NCBI RefSeq assembly: GCF_030272615.1
Contig: NC_081410.1
Location: 503,740,942-503,804,941 of the forward strand
Length of the DNA stretch: 64,000 nucleotides
From: Cryptomeria japonica
Lineage: Eukaryota; Streptophyta; Pinopsida; Cupressales; Cupressaceae
Reading direction: 5' to 3'
Shown here: positions 34,382 through 46,119 of the stretch, piece by piece
Layout: each line of letters begins with the position of its first letter
How positions within the stretch are numbered: the stretch's first letter is position 1
The notes under the pieces: generated by a model
What the model saw: the letters and a program-made list of their open reading frames with translations, nothing else
What the model was told of the DNA's origin: nothing
Database searches by the model: none
Program-made: the position numbers and the translations under genes

Positions 34382-37130
34382 TGTCCAACAATCTCCCCAT
34401 TTATCATTGATGGAAAACCACAAAACACTCCCCCTATGACAGACACTCATCTTTGCCAAACAAGCTCTATCTAACAAGCATTTTATATTTCTCTCTTCCC
34501 CTTTGACATCAATGGAAAATGGAAATTTGAATCCTTCCTCTAATGGTTACTCTCCCCATGTTTGAAATAATCCATACACTAATACATTTTGTACTTCACC
34601 ATAAGGCCACCATGTCAACTTGCAGTAGCAAGTCAACACTCTCCCTGAACATGTAATTCCTCTTTAAATGTTAAAAAGGATCTCTCTATCATCTAGCCAT
34701 CTTCATCTTTTTGTCCCAAAAGGCATTCTATTTCCTTAATCTCATTGAGGTCATCACTTTCTACGTTGCAAATATTCACAATAGGTTTGTCGGTACATTT
34801 TTCTATAGTTTTACATTCTTCCATACTAGATGAAGCATTGTAGCCTTTATCATCAAATCCATCGCTCTTCTTAATTTGTGCTTGACATGCAGTATGAAAA
34901 AATATCGATTCTCCAAAATTCAATTCCTTTTGTTTTCTTTTATGCACCTTCTCAAACTCATTTCTTTTATCAACAAAGGTGCTTTCCTTTTAATCTAGTT
35001 TAGAAACCTTCACAAAATTAGTTCTACAAGTCTTGTAATATGTCCAAAGTTATTGCACTTGTAAAGTATGATATTAAAATCAACCAAAGGAGAAATGCAT
35101 TTCTTCTCACAAAATCATGATTCCTTGTAGGAAACCTTCCACAATCTACCACCTTATGACCAAATGGATTGCAACTTAAACAATGACCAGAAAAAGAGTA
35201 ATTGAACTTGGTATTGCATGGATGTCCTCTTAGATTCTATCTTTCAAATATTTTCTTATGTTAGTGAAATTGAATGAACCCACCATCTTCCTTTTTGCTA
35301 TCCTTGGTTAACTTGGTCTGCTAAGATCTTTAGCTTTCAAAGCCATTCTCATACGGATTCTTTACAACCATCTTCATAGATTATTGTTGCCTTACTATTT
35401 TGACTTTCATCAAATACAATGCCAGTCTTGATTTGTGGTGATCTTTAGCTAATTATGATCTCATATAGGATCTTAGTGCTTAGTCCAAACTTCAAACTTA
35501 GCTAAGTGTTTTCTTTTTCTAGATCCTTTCTCAAGGATACCACTTCCACTCCAATCTTTTCGCAATCCTTGTCTCTTATCTTTATTTTGTCAACCATAAC
35601 ATCCTCTATCATCTTTGCTTCTTCTATTTGGACTTTTAGATCTACAATTAGCTTCTCATCTTTTTCAATATTCTATGATAATTTATCTTTAGCCATCATT
35701 TCCTCCATAATCTTCTTTTTAGTCTTTTGATTTCCTTGCCAACACAATATAATTATCCCACAAGATCCACCTCATCTTCATCATTTCCAAAGTTCAAATT
35801 CTCAACATCACTTCCTGAGGTCTCCAATGCCATGAATAGAAATCTTTCCTTTTCACCTTCACTTCAAGAGGGGCATTGATCATCATCATCTAATGAGTCA
35901 TAGTCTTCTTTAGAGTAGAGATTCTTCATGTTCTTCTAGAAATTCTTCTTCTTGTGCATAGACGTTTTATAGTTCTTTTGAGATTCCTTTTCTTCATCAT
36001 TGCATCATCTATGTAGATACTTACCCATAAAATGACCTACTTCTCCACAACCAAAACAAATAAAGTGGACAACTTACCTTTGTATTTTCCAAAACCCCTC
36101 TACAACTTTCTTACAAAGTTAGCCTCTTTTGAATTTGAGTCATCATTGAAATCAGAATTCAACCTTTTTAGAAGCCTTTAACATTGTCTCTTTCATTGAA
36201 GATTTATCATTTGTGACCAAGATTTCATATGCAATTAGAATTCCATGTAATTCATCCATAGTCAAAGTATTCAAATATTTAGCTTCTTCAACTACAAAAA
36301 CTTTTGAATCAAACCTTGGAGGAAGGGATCTAAGTACCTTTTCATAATCATACCTTCTTTCATTTCTTCACTAAGTCCTCTAATGGTGTTAAATATTTCA
36401 TCAACCTAGAGAAGGAAAGCAACAACATTTTCTTCTTCCTTCATTTTTAGACTCTCAAATTGACCTAGTTGAGTTTGTTGCTTTGCCTCATTGACTTTTT
36501 CACCCCGTTCATAAACGTTGTGCAACTTATCCTACACATCCTTTGTTGTCTTTTAGTGCATTATCTTCACAAACTCAAAGTCAAATAAACCACACAAAAT
36601 AACATTCCTTTCTTATAAAATTCAAAAAATTGTGTCTAACTCCCTTGAAGAAATCATTTTAATATCTAATTTTTCATTCCTTTGCATAAGCATGGGCTTA
36701 GTAGATATTTTAAAGAGGCTAGTTTCACTAATTGCTAGTCGATCATGTGAAATTGAACTTCCCCCTCATTTGGTTGCTTTATTATGATTTCAAATTCACA
36801 TGTTACTTTGAAGATGTAATGGTTGTGCCATTAGCTCTATTATTCTTTATCGTTCATATCAAAGTATCTTGAAAACGATCCGCACTTGCATCTTTTGTCT
36901 TTTCTCTCTTTTCCTTCTATGATTCATAGGCTATTAGGAAAATTAGCTTTTATACCATTGAGATAATCTCATTTGTGCCACTAGCTCTACCATCATTTCT
37001 TGTCCCCTCTATATTCCCAAGGCATCTTGAAAATTATTTGCACTTTTATCTTTTGTCATTTGTTTGTTTTTAGCTTTCCATGACTCATAGGTTAACAAGA
37101 AAATTAGCTCTCATGTCAGTCTGATGATCT
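34382..37130 (-). mobile_element. copia-type relic G, gag only, minus strand
   Basis: On the minus strand a gag-like pseudogene is followed by a polypurine module AAATGGGGAGAT (34391-34402) and an LTR-like start TGTTGGAC at 34390. No pol lies between gag and that edge. The opposite LTR was not found by eye, so the element limits are approximate. Near its 5' end a ~190-bp direct duplication spans about 36785-37125. Confidence 0.55.
34693..36900 (-). pseudogene. G gag (copia type) pseudogene
   Basis: Minus-strand frames, broken by many stops and shifts, give the copia Gag pattern. An acidic-basic block around 36560-36400 contains ...VNEAKQQTQL and a Lys/Glu-rich ...FESLKMKEEENV segment. Zinc knuckles follow: one at about 36035-36070 has lost its last Cys, and one at 35142-35183 is complete (CLSCNPFGHKVVDC). 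A partial third lies near 35040. The last open piece is 34693-34947. The UBN2/gag-polypeptide family is inferred from these motifs. Confidence 0.6.
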
Positions 37131-38727
37131 AGAGAAAATTTTCATAAATTATTCACCACATTGATGTATTCTTATTGACAGAATACACTTGATTACACCA
37201 ATAGATAATAACATGCAATTTTTTGTAATAGAATGTAACCACGTGCAAATAACATACAATATCTCACACACAATTCCCTAAATGTGATTTGATGTTTGAC
37301 ATATATTATTGTTCCAAGCCACAAATCAACCTGATAAAAGAAAAGAGAAATTTTTCACCACAAATGCAATCTTTGGATGAGATTGTCCAAAGGAAAGCTA
37401 GAGTCGAGGGTTTTCACCCTTAAATAAAAAATTGAACAGTGTGTTAGTAAAATATGAGAAAAAAACTATCCTAATGACCAAACATGCCTCAATTTACAAC
37501 ACAGAAGGCTCAAATCCTAACACCCCTATGAGTCATCTTCATTCTGAAAATAGCAAATGCTATTCAAGTCAAGATTCCACCTCAAAATTAGCAGCTCACT
37601 TTGACCATCATAACATCATCTTTAAAGTTAACCTGTAACTGCTCCAATTTTTCCAGATCATGGTCCCCATATTAAAATTATTTCTTCAGCCCACTGGGAA
37701 ATAAAGGAATAGGTTCATGGGTTTACATATGATGAACTAATGAAAAGAGGACACTGCAATATTTCTAACAACGGCAGCATGATTCCAGCTTCATAAAGTC
37801 TATTTTTATTTTTTATTAAACTATTTGGAATTTTGCTCAACATGCGTTCCAGATTCGAACGTATTCATTCTATAAAACAACATCCATGATTCTCCACATT
37901 TATGGAATATTTCTAGAATGTCACATGGAAGTAAGCTTACTGGCTTCATTGTGTCTAATTAAGAAAATGAAATCGCATCACTTTGGAGTCCACAAGGTCT
38001 ATCGACCATCAATAAAACACCGTTCAAAACTCCCCACACTATTAGAAGCTCCTAAGTAATCCTTTCACTATTGTCAATGTAGTTTTCTAGATCTTAGTTT
38101 TCGAATCAAATGTTCTGATTCTCTGGATTGCCTACCATGATAGAAGCTTCAGAGCCAAGTAAGCCTGTCACAGTTTCTAGCCTATGACTGCAGTGTCACA
38201 TGGAAGTTCATATAATTCATTGTGTCCAATTTAAAATTTTGAAATTGTGGAACACCTGAGTCTCCACATGAGATGTCTAGACTGTCTGCCTACAATTAGC
38301 AAAGAATTGTTCGAAATTCTGTACCATGTTTAAAGTTTCTGAGCATTCGACTATTGTCAATGGATTTCCTATACCTTAGTTTCCAAACCCTCTTCTAGAA
38401 TCAAAATCAACTGAGCGGAAGCTTTGAAGAAAAGTAAGACTTTCACCATTGTTGATGGAACACCTAGATTTTACTCTTCAAACCGAATTAATAATCTAGA
38501 ATTTCATGCAACATACTTTAGAAAGGCACATCACTTCTGATACAGGGGTTTGTCTGGTTCTTGAGTATATGTTAGAAAAATGGAGTACTAAGCTGATGAT
38601 TGGAAATCAAGCAAGTGATTTGGAGACCTCCTCTAACCATATTTGCTTTAAACCTCCAATTATGCATCAGAACTGAAATGGAAGCATAGTCCATACAACA
38701 GCAATGATAACATGTCTCCACCAAAAT
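37131..38727. other. spacer downstream of the PPR gene, with a ~277-bp direct duplication
   Basis: No gene seen. Sequence from about 37917 (TGTCACATGGAAGT) to 38120 recurs at about 38193-38400. Landmarks TTCATTGTGTC and CTATTGTCAATG keep the same spacing; a third, weaker copy may start near 38450. Part of this may be the 3' untranslated region of the PPR gene. Confidence 0.5.
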
Positions 38728-41031
38728 TCACCAGTAATCACCGCACGTGCACACACCATTATTGAAATGATGGAAGCGCTTGGAATCTCTCACTACAATT
38801 TTACGTCCAACAATCTTTGAAATAAACTTGATAGAATTATGACAATCACCACATACACGAAGGTTCTTGAAAATTCGGATAGATGTCTCAGGTGGGATGC
38901 TAATGAGTCCAAAAGCAGTGGCCAGCTTTTCACTGTGATGACCAAGAATATCTTCCTTCTGTTCCTCCTCCACATCATGCAGCGCGAAGTTCATATTTGG
39001 CACATACCCTGCTTCTTTCATATCTCCGAACAACATCTCCAACTTTGCACAGATCTGCTCTATTAAAGGATGCGATCTGTCTCCTACTATGAACTCATGT
39101 ACCTTCCTGTTAACCTCAATCCAACTGCATCCTGGATCCTTTTTCTTTACTGCCATGTTCGTCATTGTTTTTCTTACCATTGATGCTTCTTCCCATCTAC
39201 CAGATGCAGAATACATGTTTGACAAAACCACAAAATTTCCAGAGTCTTGTGGGTTTAACTCTAAAAGGTGCTCTGCAGCAACAATTCCAAGCTTCATGTT
39301 AAAGTAAACCCTGCAAGCAGCAAGCAAGGCTCCCCATACAGCAGAATCAGGTGGAAGTGGCATTCTTTTTATAATGTCATATGCCTTGTCCAGGTAGCCA
39401 GCTCGCCCAAGGAGATCAACTATGCATGCATAGTGCTCAGCATTAGCTGCAATGCCGTGTTTTTGTTCCATTGAAACAAAGTAATGCCAACCCTCATCCA
39501 CTAGACCTGCATGACTGCAAGCAGAAAGAACAGCTAAGAATACAACGTGGTCTGGTTTCTCACCACAAATTTGCATTTTCTCAAAAATATGAAGAGCATC
39601 CTTGCCCATCCCATGCTTACCATATCCAGTGATCATCACAGTCCATACAATTTTGTCCCTTTGAACTATAGTATCAAACACACAACTGGCATCTTCTATA
39701 CTGCCAGATTTTGAATACATGTCGATAAGCGCACTTCCTGTACCAGCAGTTGGCTCAAAACCAGTCTTTACTGTGTAGGCATGAACTTGCTTACCCAATT
39801 CCAATGATGCTCGACCAGCACATGCTCTAAGAATCGTGGTAAACGTGATTTCATTTGGTTCAATTCCTGTGCACTGCATTTGTAGAAAAACTCGCAAGGC
39901 CTCATCCATATATCCATGATCCGCCAGGCCTGCAATCATGGTAGTCCAGGAGACAACATTTCTTTCAGGCATTTTGTCAAACACTCGGCGTGCGTCTTCT
40001 AAGCTTCCACATTTCACATACATATCAAGTAGAGCACTTCCTAAAACAACATTAGAGTCTAATCCACATTTATAAATGCACGCATGGATGTGTTTTCCCT
40101 GTTCCAAGTCTGATACACCCATTCCCACATTCAAGATACTAGAAAACGTATATTCATTTGGCCTAGTACCAGCCTGTTGCATTCCATAAAATAATTGTCG
40201 AGCCTTCTTCTCGTCACCACACTGAATACATCCTGCTATCACTGTAGTCCACGCAACCACATCTAGTTGAGGCATTTCGTCAAACAATTGGAGTGCATCC
40301 TCTAAACTCCCACATTTTGCGTACATATCTACAAGTGCACTCCCTAAAACGACACAGGACTGGTAAAAACCACTCTTGACTATACAGTTGTGGATTTTCT
40401 TACCCTCTTTCAAACCTCCTAACCCTGCACATGCATGTGCAACGGTGGCAAAAATAAACTCATCTACCCGATTTCCTGCTTGTCTCATTTGCCAAAAACA
40501 ATCCAATGCCTCCTCAAACTGACCTCTCTGTACATACCCGGCAATAATAGCAGTCCATGCATATTCATTTCGTTCAGTCATTTTGTCAAACAGCTGGCGT
40601 GCGTGATCCAAAACTCCAAATTTTCCATACAGAACCAAAAGCTTAGTTTCCAAAAATCCACCCAGTTTAAATCCTTGTTCAATAATATGAGCATGGATTT
40701 TTTTCCCTTCAGCCAGAGCTCGATTAGCAATGCAGCTTTGTAATAGATAACCATAGTCATAAGAATTTGGACGAATCCTTCGCTTATCCATAGCTTTAAG
40801 AGCATCCATGGCCTCCCTTAACTGCCCTTGCCGACATACTGTTTTAATACTGGGGATCTTTATAGATTTATCATTCGACTTTCTCACAGATAGTGAATGT
40901 TTTTTGGTTGTTACGTTGCGAGAAGGAAAAGACAATGCTGTGAAACTATTGTAGCAGCGAACAAAATTAATGACGATTTTGCTGTTCTCTTCGTGAATGG
41001 AAATCCATTTGATACGAGCTATGGATAACAT
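38728..41031 (-). CDS. DYW-class pentatricopeptide repeat protein (organellar RNA editing factor)
   Basis: An intact, intronless 767-aa protein with an ATG start at 41031. The first ~60 residues are basic and rich in Ser, Arg and Asn, suiting an organelle presequence. From about residue 60 to 600 it is a PLS-type PPR array, in which units with ...YGKFG/DMYAKCGSLEDA...LFDEMP...VVAWTTVIAG recur. The E/E+ region follows, with a PG-box-like DPGCSWIEV. The C-terminal DYW deaminase domain has the zinc ligands HSE (699-701) and CGDC (727-730), and ends CTCGDYW. In the family, PPR units read an RNA sequence and the DYW domain deaminates C to U in mitochondria or plastids. The target site and organelle cannot be read here. 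Full length and intact motifs argue for a working gene. Confidence 0.95.
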   Translation of the reverse strand: MLSIARIKWISIHEENSKIVINFVRCYNSFTALSFPSRNVTTKKHSLSVRKSNDKSIKIPSIKTVCRQGQLREAMDALKAMDKRRIRPNSYDYGYLLQSCIANRALAEGKKIHAHIIEQGFKLGGFLETKLLVLYGKFGVLDHARQLFDKMTERNEYAWTAIIAGYVQRGQFEEALDCFWQMRQAGNRVDEFIFATVAHACAGLGGLKEGKKIHNCIVKSGFYQSCVVLGSALVDMYAKCGSLEDALQLFDEMPQLDVVAWTTVIAGCIQCGDEKKARQLFYGMQQAGTRPNEYTFSSILNVGMGVSDLEQGKHIHACIYKCGLDSNVVLGSALLDMYVKCGSLEDARRVFDKMPERNVVSWTTMIAGLADHGYMDEALRVFLQMQCTGIEPNEITFTTILRACAGRASLELGKQVHAYTVKTGFEPTAGTGSALIDMYSKSGSIEDASCVFDTIVQRDKIVWTVMITGYGKHGMGKDALHIFEKMQICGEKPDHVVFLAVLSACSHAGLVDEGWHYFVSMEQKHGIAANAEHYACIVDLLGRAGYLDKAYDIIKRMPLPPDSAVWGALLAACRVYFNMKLGIVAAEHLLELNPQDSGNFVVLSNMYSASGRWEEASMVRKTMTNMAVKKKDPGCSWIEVNRKVHEFIVGDRSHPLIEQICAKLEMLFGDMKEAGYVPNMNFALHDVEEEQKEDILGHHSEKLATAFGLISIPPETSIRIFKNLRVCGDCHNSIKFISKIVGRKIVVRDSKRFHHFNNGVCTCGDYW

Positions 41032-42439
41032 GTCTGTTTTGGTTAAGATTAACCAGCACCTTCATTCAACTCCATTTTCAAATTTTAAAAACAGAAACAC
41101 AGGTGGTTTTGGGTTGGACTCCCTATATTGTATGAAATAATATCTGAGTTTAAATCTTTAAACCAATGCAGAACAAAATGTTTAGGTTAATTTGTAGTTC
41201 TCAGTTAACTATTTTTTACCCTTTGCAAAAGATTGTGCTATGAATTTTTTAATTCTTGTTTAGAGACAATTCTTTAGGTGAGAAGTTGTAGAAATTATAT
41301 TGAAATAGATATTCCATTAGATGGTTTATATTGTTAAGAAATTTAAAGTTTATTAGATGTTTTAATGTTTTTTTTTCTAAATGTTATGTAAATAAATATA
41401 AAGATTAAAAAAGAAAAAAGAAAAAAAAGGTTTGGTGTGGGAATACTGAGTCCTTTCTTGATATTAGTTTAAAATTCTTTAAACCAATGTAAAACAAAGT
41501 TTTGAGGTTACTTTGTAGTTCTTTGTTAACATAAAATTTTCGTTTATAAAAGATTGTACTTCGAATTTTTTAATTCTTGTTTAGAAACAAATCTTTAGTG
41601 AGTAGTAATAGAAGTTATATTGAAATATATCTTCCATTAGATGGTTTATATGTGTTAAGAAATTTAAATTTTATTAAATGCTTTAATATTTTTTCTTTAA
41701 AATTTTATGTAAATAAATATAAAGATTACAATAGAAAAAGGTTAAAAAAAAGATTTGGTATGGGAATATTGCGTCTTTTCTTGATATTAATTTAAAAATT
41801 ATATTTAAGTTTTCATTTATATAAAATAGTACTTTTTTTGGAGGATTTTGTGTTACAAGATCATTTTGTTATCTAATATGAGGGTACAAGTTTATACTAA
41901 TATCTTTTCTGTTGATAGCAAAGACAAGGGGTATCTATTTCATTAAAGTCTCCTAGGTCATGATCTTCACATCGTCCCTTTTATATTGTATCTCTAAGGG
42001 TTTGAACCTTAGTAAATGACATAATCAAGGAGCATATCATTACCCTCACCAATTGTGTTCAACCAATTTTAGCTATATGTTTTCAATTTGATGAAATTAT
42101 GTTGAGAATACAAATAAGAGCCCACATACCTAATGGCATCACATCCTTAGTTTCTCAAATGAATCTCAACCATCCAAATAATCCTTCCAGAATCTATAAA
42201 TCCAACATCAATTTTCCTTTTTCAACAACCACTGTCTTCAAATTCTTGTGTAATCATATTGTAGGTTTTTCATAGCATTACTCTAAGAGCCAATTTCCCA
42301 CAAGAGGCAAATGAACAATAGGCGTGATATGCTTGGATTCAATAGGGAGTCTTATTTGATTTGATTTGTTTTGTTGTTGAATTTATTAGCAAAATTGTAT
42401 TGATGTTATGTTTAAAATTAATTAATTGGATTGGATTTT
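41032..42439. other. region upstream of the PPR gene, with a ~321-bp tandem duplication
   Basis: Two direct copies, about 41155-41475 and 41476-41800, share long stretches. Examples are TTTAAACCAATG, ATTTTTTAATTCTTGTTTAG, CCATTAGATGGTTTATAT and ATGTAAATAAATATAAAGAT. The first copy starts ~125 bp upstream of the PPR start codon. The remainder to 42439 is AT-rich with no gene seen. Confidence 0.6.
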
Positions 42440-43086
42440 AGTGGTTAACCTATTAAGCTGATTAAAGATGATGAATTTTCCCATACACAATTGCTATCCA
42501 AGTATGATTGGAATAGAATATGCATCACCACACATGAAAAAGAGCCCCCAATAAAGTTAAACTACTAATGTCATAGGGTAAGGAGCAACATAATAAAGTG
42601 AATGGAGTGTAAAGGCAATACCTATTCACCAATGAAAATTGCAAGATCAATTGTAAGAGTTATGTGTGCTCGATATTCATATTGGTCTTGAACAAAATCT
42701 TTAAAAGCTTTACAATTTCCAAGAGAATGACAATAACAACGATGAAAAAGACAATACTCATCACCCTCTTTGTTCTTATTATGATATTTTATGAAAGGAA
42801 ATATAACATGCTTATCATACTTTAATCTCCAAAAGATTATTGTAGCTATTTTTTCTTAATTGTCAATATGGCTAGGTCTTGTCTCTTGAGATGTAGGATA
42901 GGGTGTACTAGTGGAAGTAGAAGGATTTTTTTCTTTAGGCAAAAGAATTGGTAAAGGAAGAAGATTATTTGATTTAGAAGAATGTTTGGATGGATGATAG
43001 TTTCTCTATCTTGTAAAATACTCTTTAAGCATTTGAACCTTACAAGCATCCTTCATGTATGCTTGACATTTAGGATATCCTAGGCT
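42440..43086 (-). pseudogene. Gypsy gag/protease-region relic, 3' part (split by C)
   Basis: Continues the minus-strand reading of 52576-53215 across the C insertion. It holds CLFHRCYCHSLGNC, similar to the Cys/His motif of Gypsy Gag proteins, and ends in hydrophobic sequence. Many stops are present. No protease active site was seen. Confidence 0.5.
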
Positions 43087-44285
43087 TGTTGAACCCAAGG
43101 TAGGACTGAGAGGGGGGTTGAATCAGTCCAAAACAAAACATAAATGCAACACATAAATAATCAATAAACAATACTCATTTGACACATGAACACCAAGATT
43201 TATACGTGGAAAACCCAAATAGGGAAAAACTACTGTGAGCACCTAGCCACAAAATATATCCACTATGTATATCAAATTACAAAGAAAAGAGATAACTACT
43301 CTAGAATTGCACACCAAGGCCAACTACTCATGGGGCAAGATACAAAGAAGACTTACAAAACCTGAATGCTAACTGCACTCAAGGAAAGATACAAAAAATA
43401 TATGAAAAGAAGGATGTCCTGATCATGAAGTTTTCCTTGATATCTACATCAAGCAACCAAAATCAACACACACAACTCTGATCTCAACTGCTAACACTCT
43501 ATCTCAAAACTTTATCATAGTCTCAACTTACAACTTTCATATCATTTGAACACAACTCTTTTTCTTCTCTTTACCAAACCTCACTGATTATCCTCATGTC
43601 TATATTCATCACACTTTTCTTCCTTGCCTCTCTTTCACAACTCAATCATACACATCCTTGTATACAAGATAGATAACCAAATCTTAAACCAAGTCAACCT
43701 AAATCAAAATACACTTTCCAAACCAAAAATACACACATTGGTCCACTCTAGGAGAAAGACGGGACCAAAACACAACTTCCAAAGATCATTTCACCAATCC
43801 ACAATCACTGAAACATAACCAACAACATATCCACACACAACGCATCTATATAAAAAATTAACGGTCAACAACATGCTCTCCAATGCAAATAACTCAAATC
43901 CGGATCTCCACACACTACAATGAGACCCATAACATATCAAACACACTTTCACAAATAATATTCAAACCTAACGATAGGTCAAACATAGAATCTCACAACC
44001 AACAACGATCAATGCCTCAACACCCAAAGAACACAAAGATGTTTTCATACCACATAACCATCCTATCCATAATATCACAACTATATCCAATGAAGATAAC
44101 AACAACACTCAACATTGGCAATAGATTCCAGACCCAACCACTTCTGAAACAACCTATAGAATGTAACTTCAACATCAACAACACAAAAGATAACTCTGCA
44201 CCACATACATTGGGTAGACCGATTTGAAACAACAAGTTTGATATCAATTACAACCATAGTAACACATCAACGCATACTTCTAACA
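43087..44285 (-). repeat. C 3' LTR (1,199 bp)
   Basis: On the minus strand it runs from TGTTAGAAGTATGCG to GGTTCAACA. It holds the box GGGTTTTCCACGTATAAA near its end, shared with E1 and in shorter form with E2. Confidence 0.85.
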
Positions 44286-44302
44286 ATCTCCCCCTTTTTC
44301 AT
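44286..44302 (-). other. C polypurine tract
   Basis: The minus strand reads GAAAAAGGGGGAGAT just before the 3' LTR, within the CATCAATGAAAAAGGGGG module shared with E1 and E2. Confidence 0.7.
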
Positions 44303-44712
44303 TGATGGCAACACTTGACGACACCTACACCTCAAGGAAGAAGAATATTGCTTAATATCTCTCCAAAAATATAAATCACATTTCTGCACTATCTTTCTCA
44401 ATCTTAATCTTCAAACTACTAACACAATCTCAATCTATCCCCAATATATCAAACCTGCTCAATCTCTCCTCCTTTTCCATCAAGGACAAAGGTCTCATCA
44501 ACACTGCACACACCACTGCTCCCCTTGAGAGCAGCCACAACATCAATCCACGAAAAAAATAGGCATGAAAGCTCCCCCTAGAAAGATGCATCCCCATAAT
44601 GCCCCTAGCTAGAAGGAGGGGCAATGACCCCAAACTTCTCCTGAAGAAACTCAAATGTATCCTTCACCAATGTCTTAGTGAAAATATGCTCATTCGTAAA
44701 AAAAATTTCCAA

Positions 44713-45075
44713 TCAAACTTCCTTCTCAACAACTTTCTCCCTTAAATAATGATATCTAATTGAAATATGCTTTGTTCTCGAATGCATAACTAGTTTCTTT
44801 GAAATGTTTATTGCACTTGTATTGTCACACATAATAGGAATTGTTTCATCATATGTTACCTTGATATCCTTAAGAGTCTGTTTCATCCACATTCCCTGAG
44901 TATAAGAAGATGTCGCTGAAATATACTTTGCTTCAACAATAGATAGGGAAATTGAATCTTGTTTCTTACTGAACCAAGAGACTAGTCTATCCCCTAAAAA
45001 GAATGCACTACCACTAGTACTCTTTTGATCATCAACACGTCCAGCCCAATCTGCATTAGTATAGACTTTCAACAT
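44713..45075 (-). pseudogene. C RNase H domain (copia), fragment
   Basis: Open for 120 codons. The catalytic carboxylates are at expected positions: the Asp of YTNADWAG, the Glu of SIVEAKYISA and the Asp of CDNTSAIN. The tail HIRTKHI-like block is represented by SRTKHISIRYHYLREKV. It ends near the polypurine tract, as in copia pol, and is separated from the reverse transcriptase by a short deletion and a frame break. Confidence 0.85.
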
Positions 45076-45220
45076 AAAATCTCCACCTTTTTTTTACCAA
45101 AGTCCATAACTCATAGTATCTGAAAAATTCTCTTTATAGCTTGCTCATATGCCACCTTTAGATTTTCCTGCTAGCTACCAAACAAACAACTTGCATGATA
45201 TCTGATCTAGACGCGGTCAT

Positions 45221-46110
45221 TTACAACAATCCAAAAATCATCAATTTGTACTTCTTTTGTTCAAATTCTAGAGACTCATCATATGTGTTTAACTTGCATC
45301 CAGCAGTTAAAGAAGTTGTAACTGGTTTGCAGTCATCAAAACCAAACTTCTTCAACATTTCCTTCACATATTTTCTCTGAGAAATAAAAATTCCATCTTC
45401 TGACTGAACAACTTGCAACCCAAAAAAGAAAGACAAATCACCAATCATTGACATTTCAAATTTTTTGCATCTTATTAGCAAATTCTTTACATAAATTGTC
45501 ATCTCCTCCAAATATGATGTCATCAACATAAACTATAACAATTAACAACTTATCTCCAATCTTAATATAAATATTATTGTTTTTTGTACCTTTCCTAAAA
45601 TTCTGTTGAAGCAAATACATGTCCAATCTTGCATACTAGGCTCTAGGTGCCTGTTTAAGTCCATACAATGCCTTCTTCGGTTTGCATACCATATCTAGAT
45701 CTTTTGTCAATTTAAATCCATCTGGTTTCTCAATATAAACTTTTTCTTCTATATCTCCATTCAAAAATGTTGATTTAACATTCATCTGATAAACTTTAAA
45801 GTTCTTGTAAGTAGAAAATGCAAGAAAGGTATGAATAGCTTCCATCCTTACTATCGGATCAAAAGTTTCTGCAAAGTCTATACCTTCCACTTGAGAATAT
45901 CCTTTATATGCCAGTCGTGCTTTGTTCTTTGTCACATATCCGTACTCATTCAACTTATTCCTGAATACCCACTTGGTTCCTATTACATTATTGTCCACCA
46001 GTCTAGGTACCAGCTCCCAAGTCTTGTTCTTATGAATCTAATTTAGTTCTTCTTACATTGCTTTTACCCAACTATCATCTTTGCTTGCTTCCTCATAAGT
46101 CTCTGGCTTT
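45221..46110 (-). pseudogene. C reverse transcriptase (copia) pseudogene
   Basis: Starts near 46110 with the acidic lead-in ETYEEASKDDSWVKAM, which opens copia reverse transcriptases. The open piece 45636-45998 has GTKWVFRNK, then motif A as QMNVKSTFLNG, where the usual catalytic Asp is Asn, then EKPDGF and LYGLKQAPRA. YVDD is readable at 45522-45533. The piece 45221-45529 has GDLSFFFGLQV and the downstream QRKYVKEMLKKFG. Stops near 46056 and 45633 and a frame change separate the parts. It would copy element RNA into DNA if intact; the motif A change and stops make it inactive. Confidence 0.85.
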
Positions 46111-46119
46111 CTCATATAG

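Noticed and set aside
43883-44247. Frames at 43883-44227 plus and 44017-44247 minus
   Set aside because: They lie wholly within the C LTR and have no motifs.
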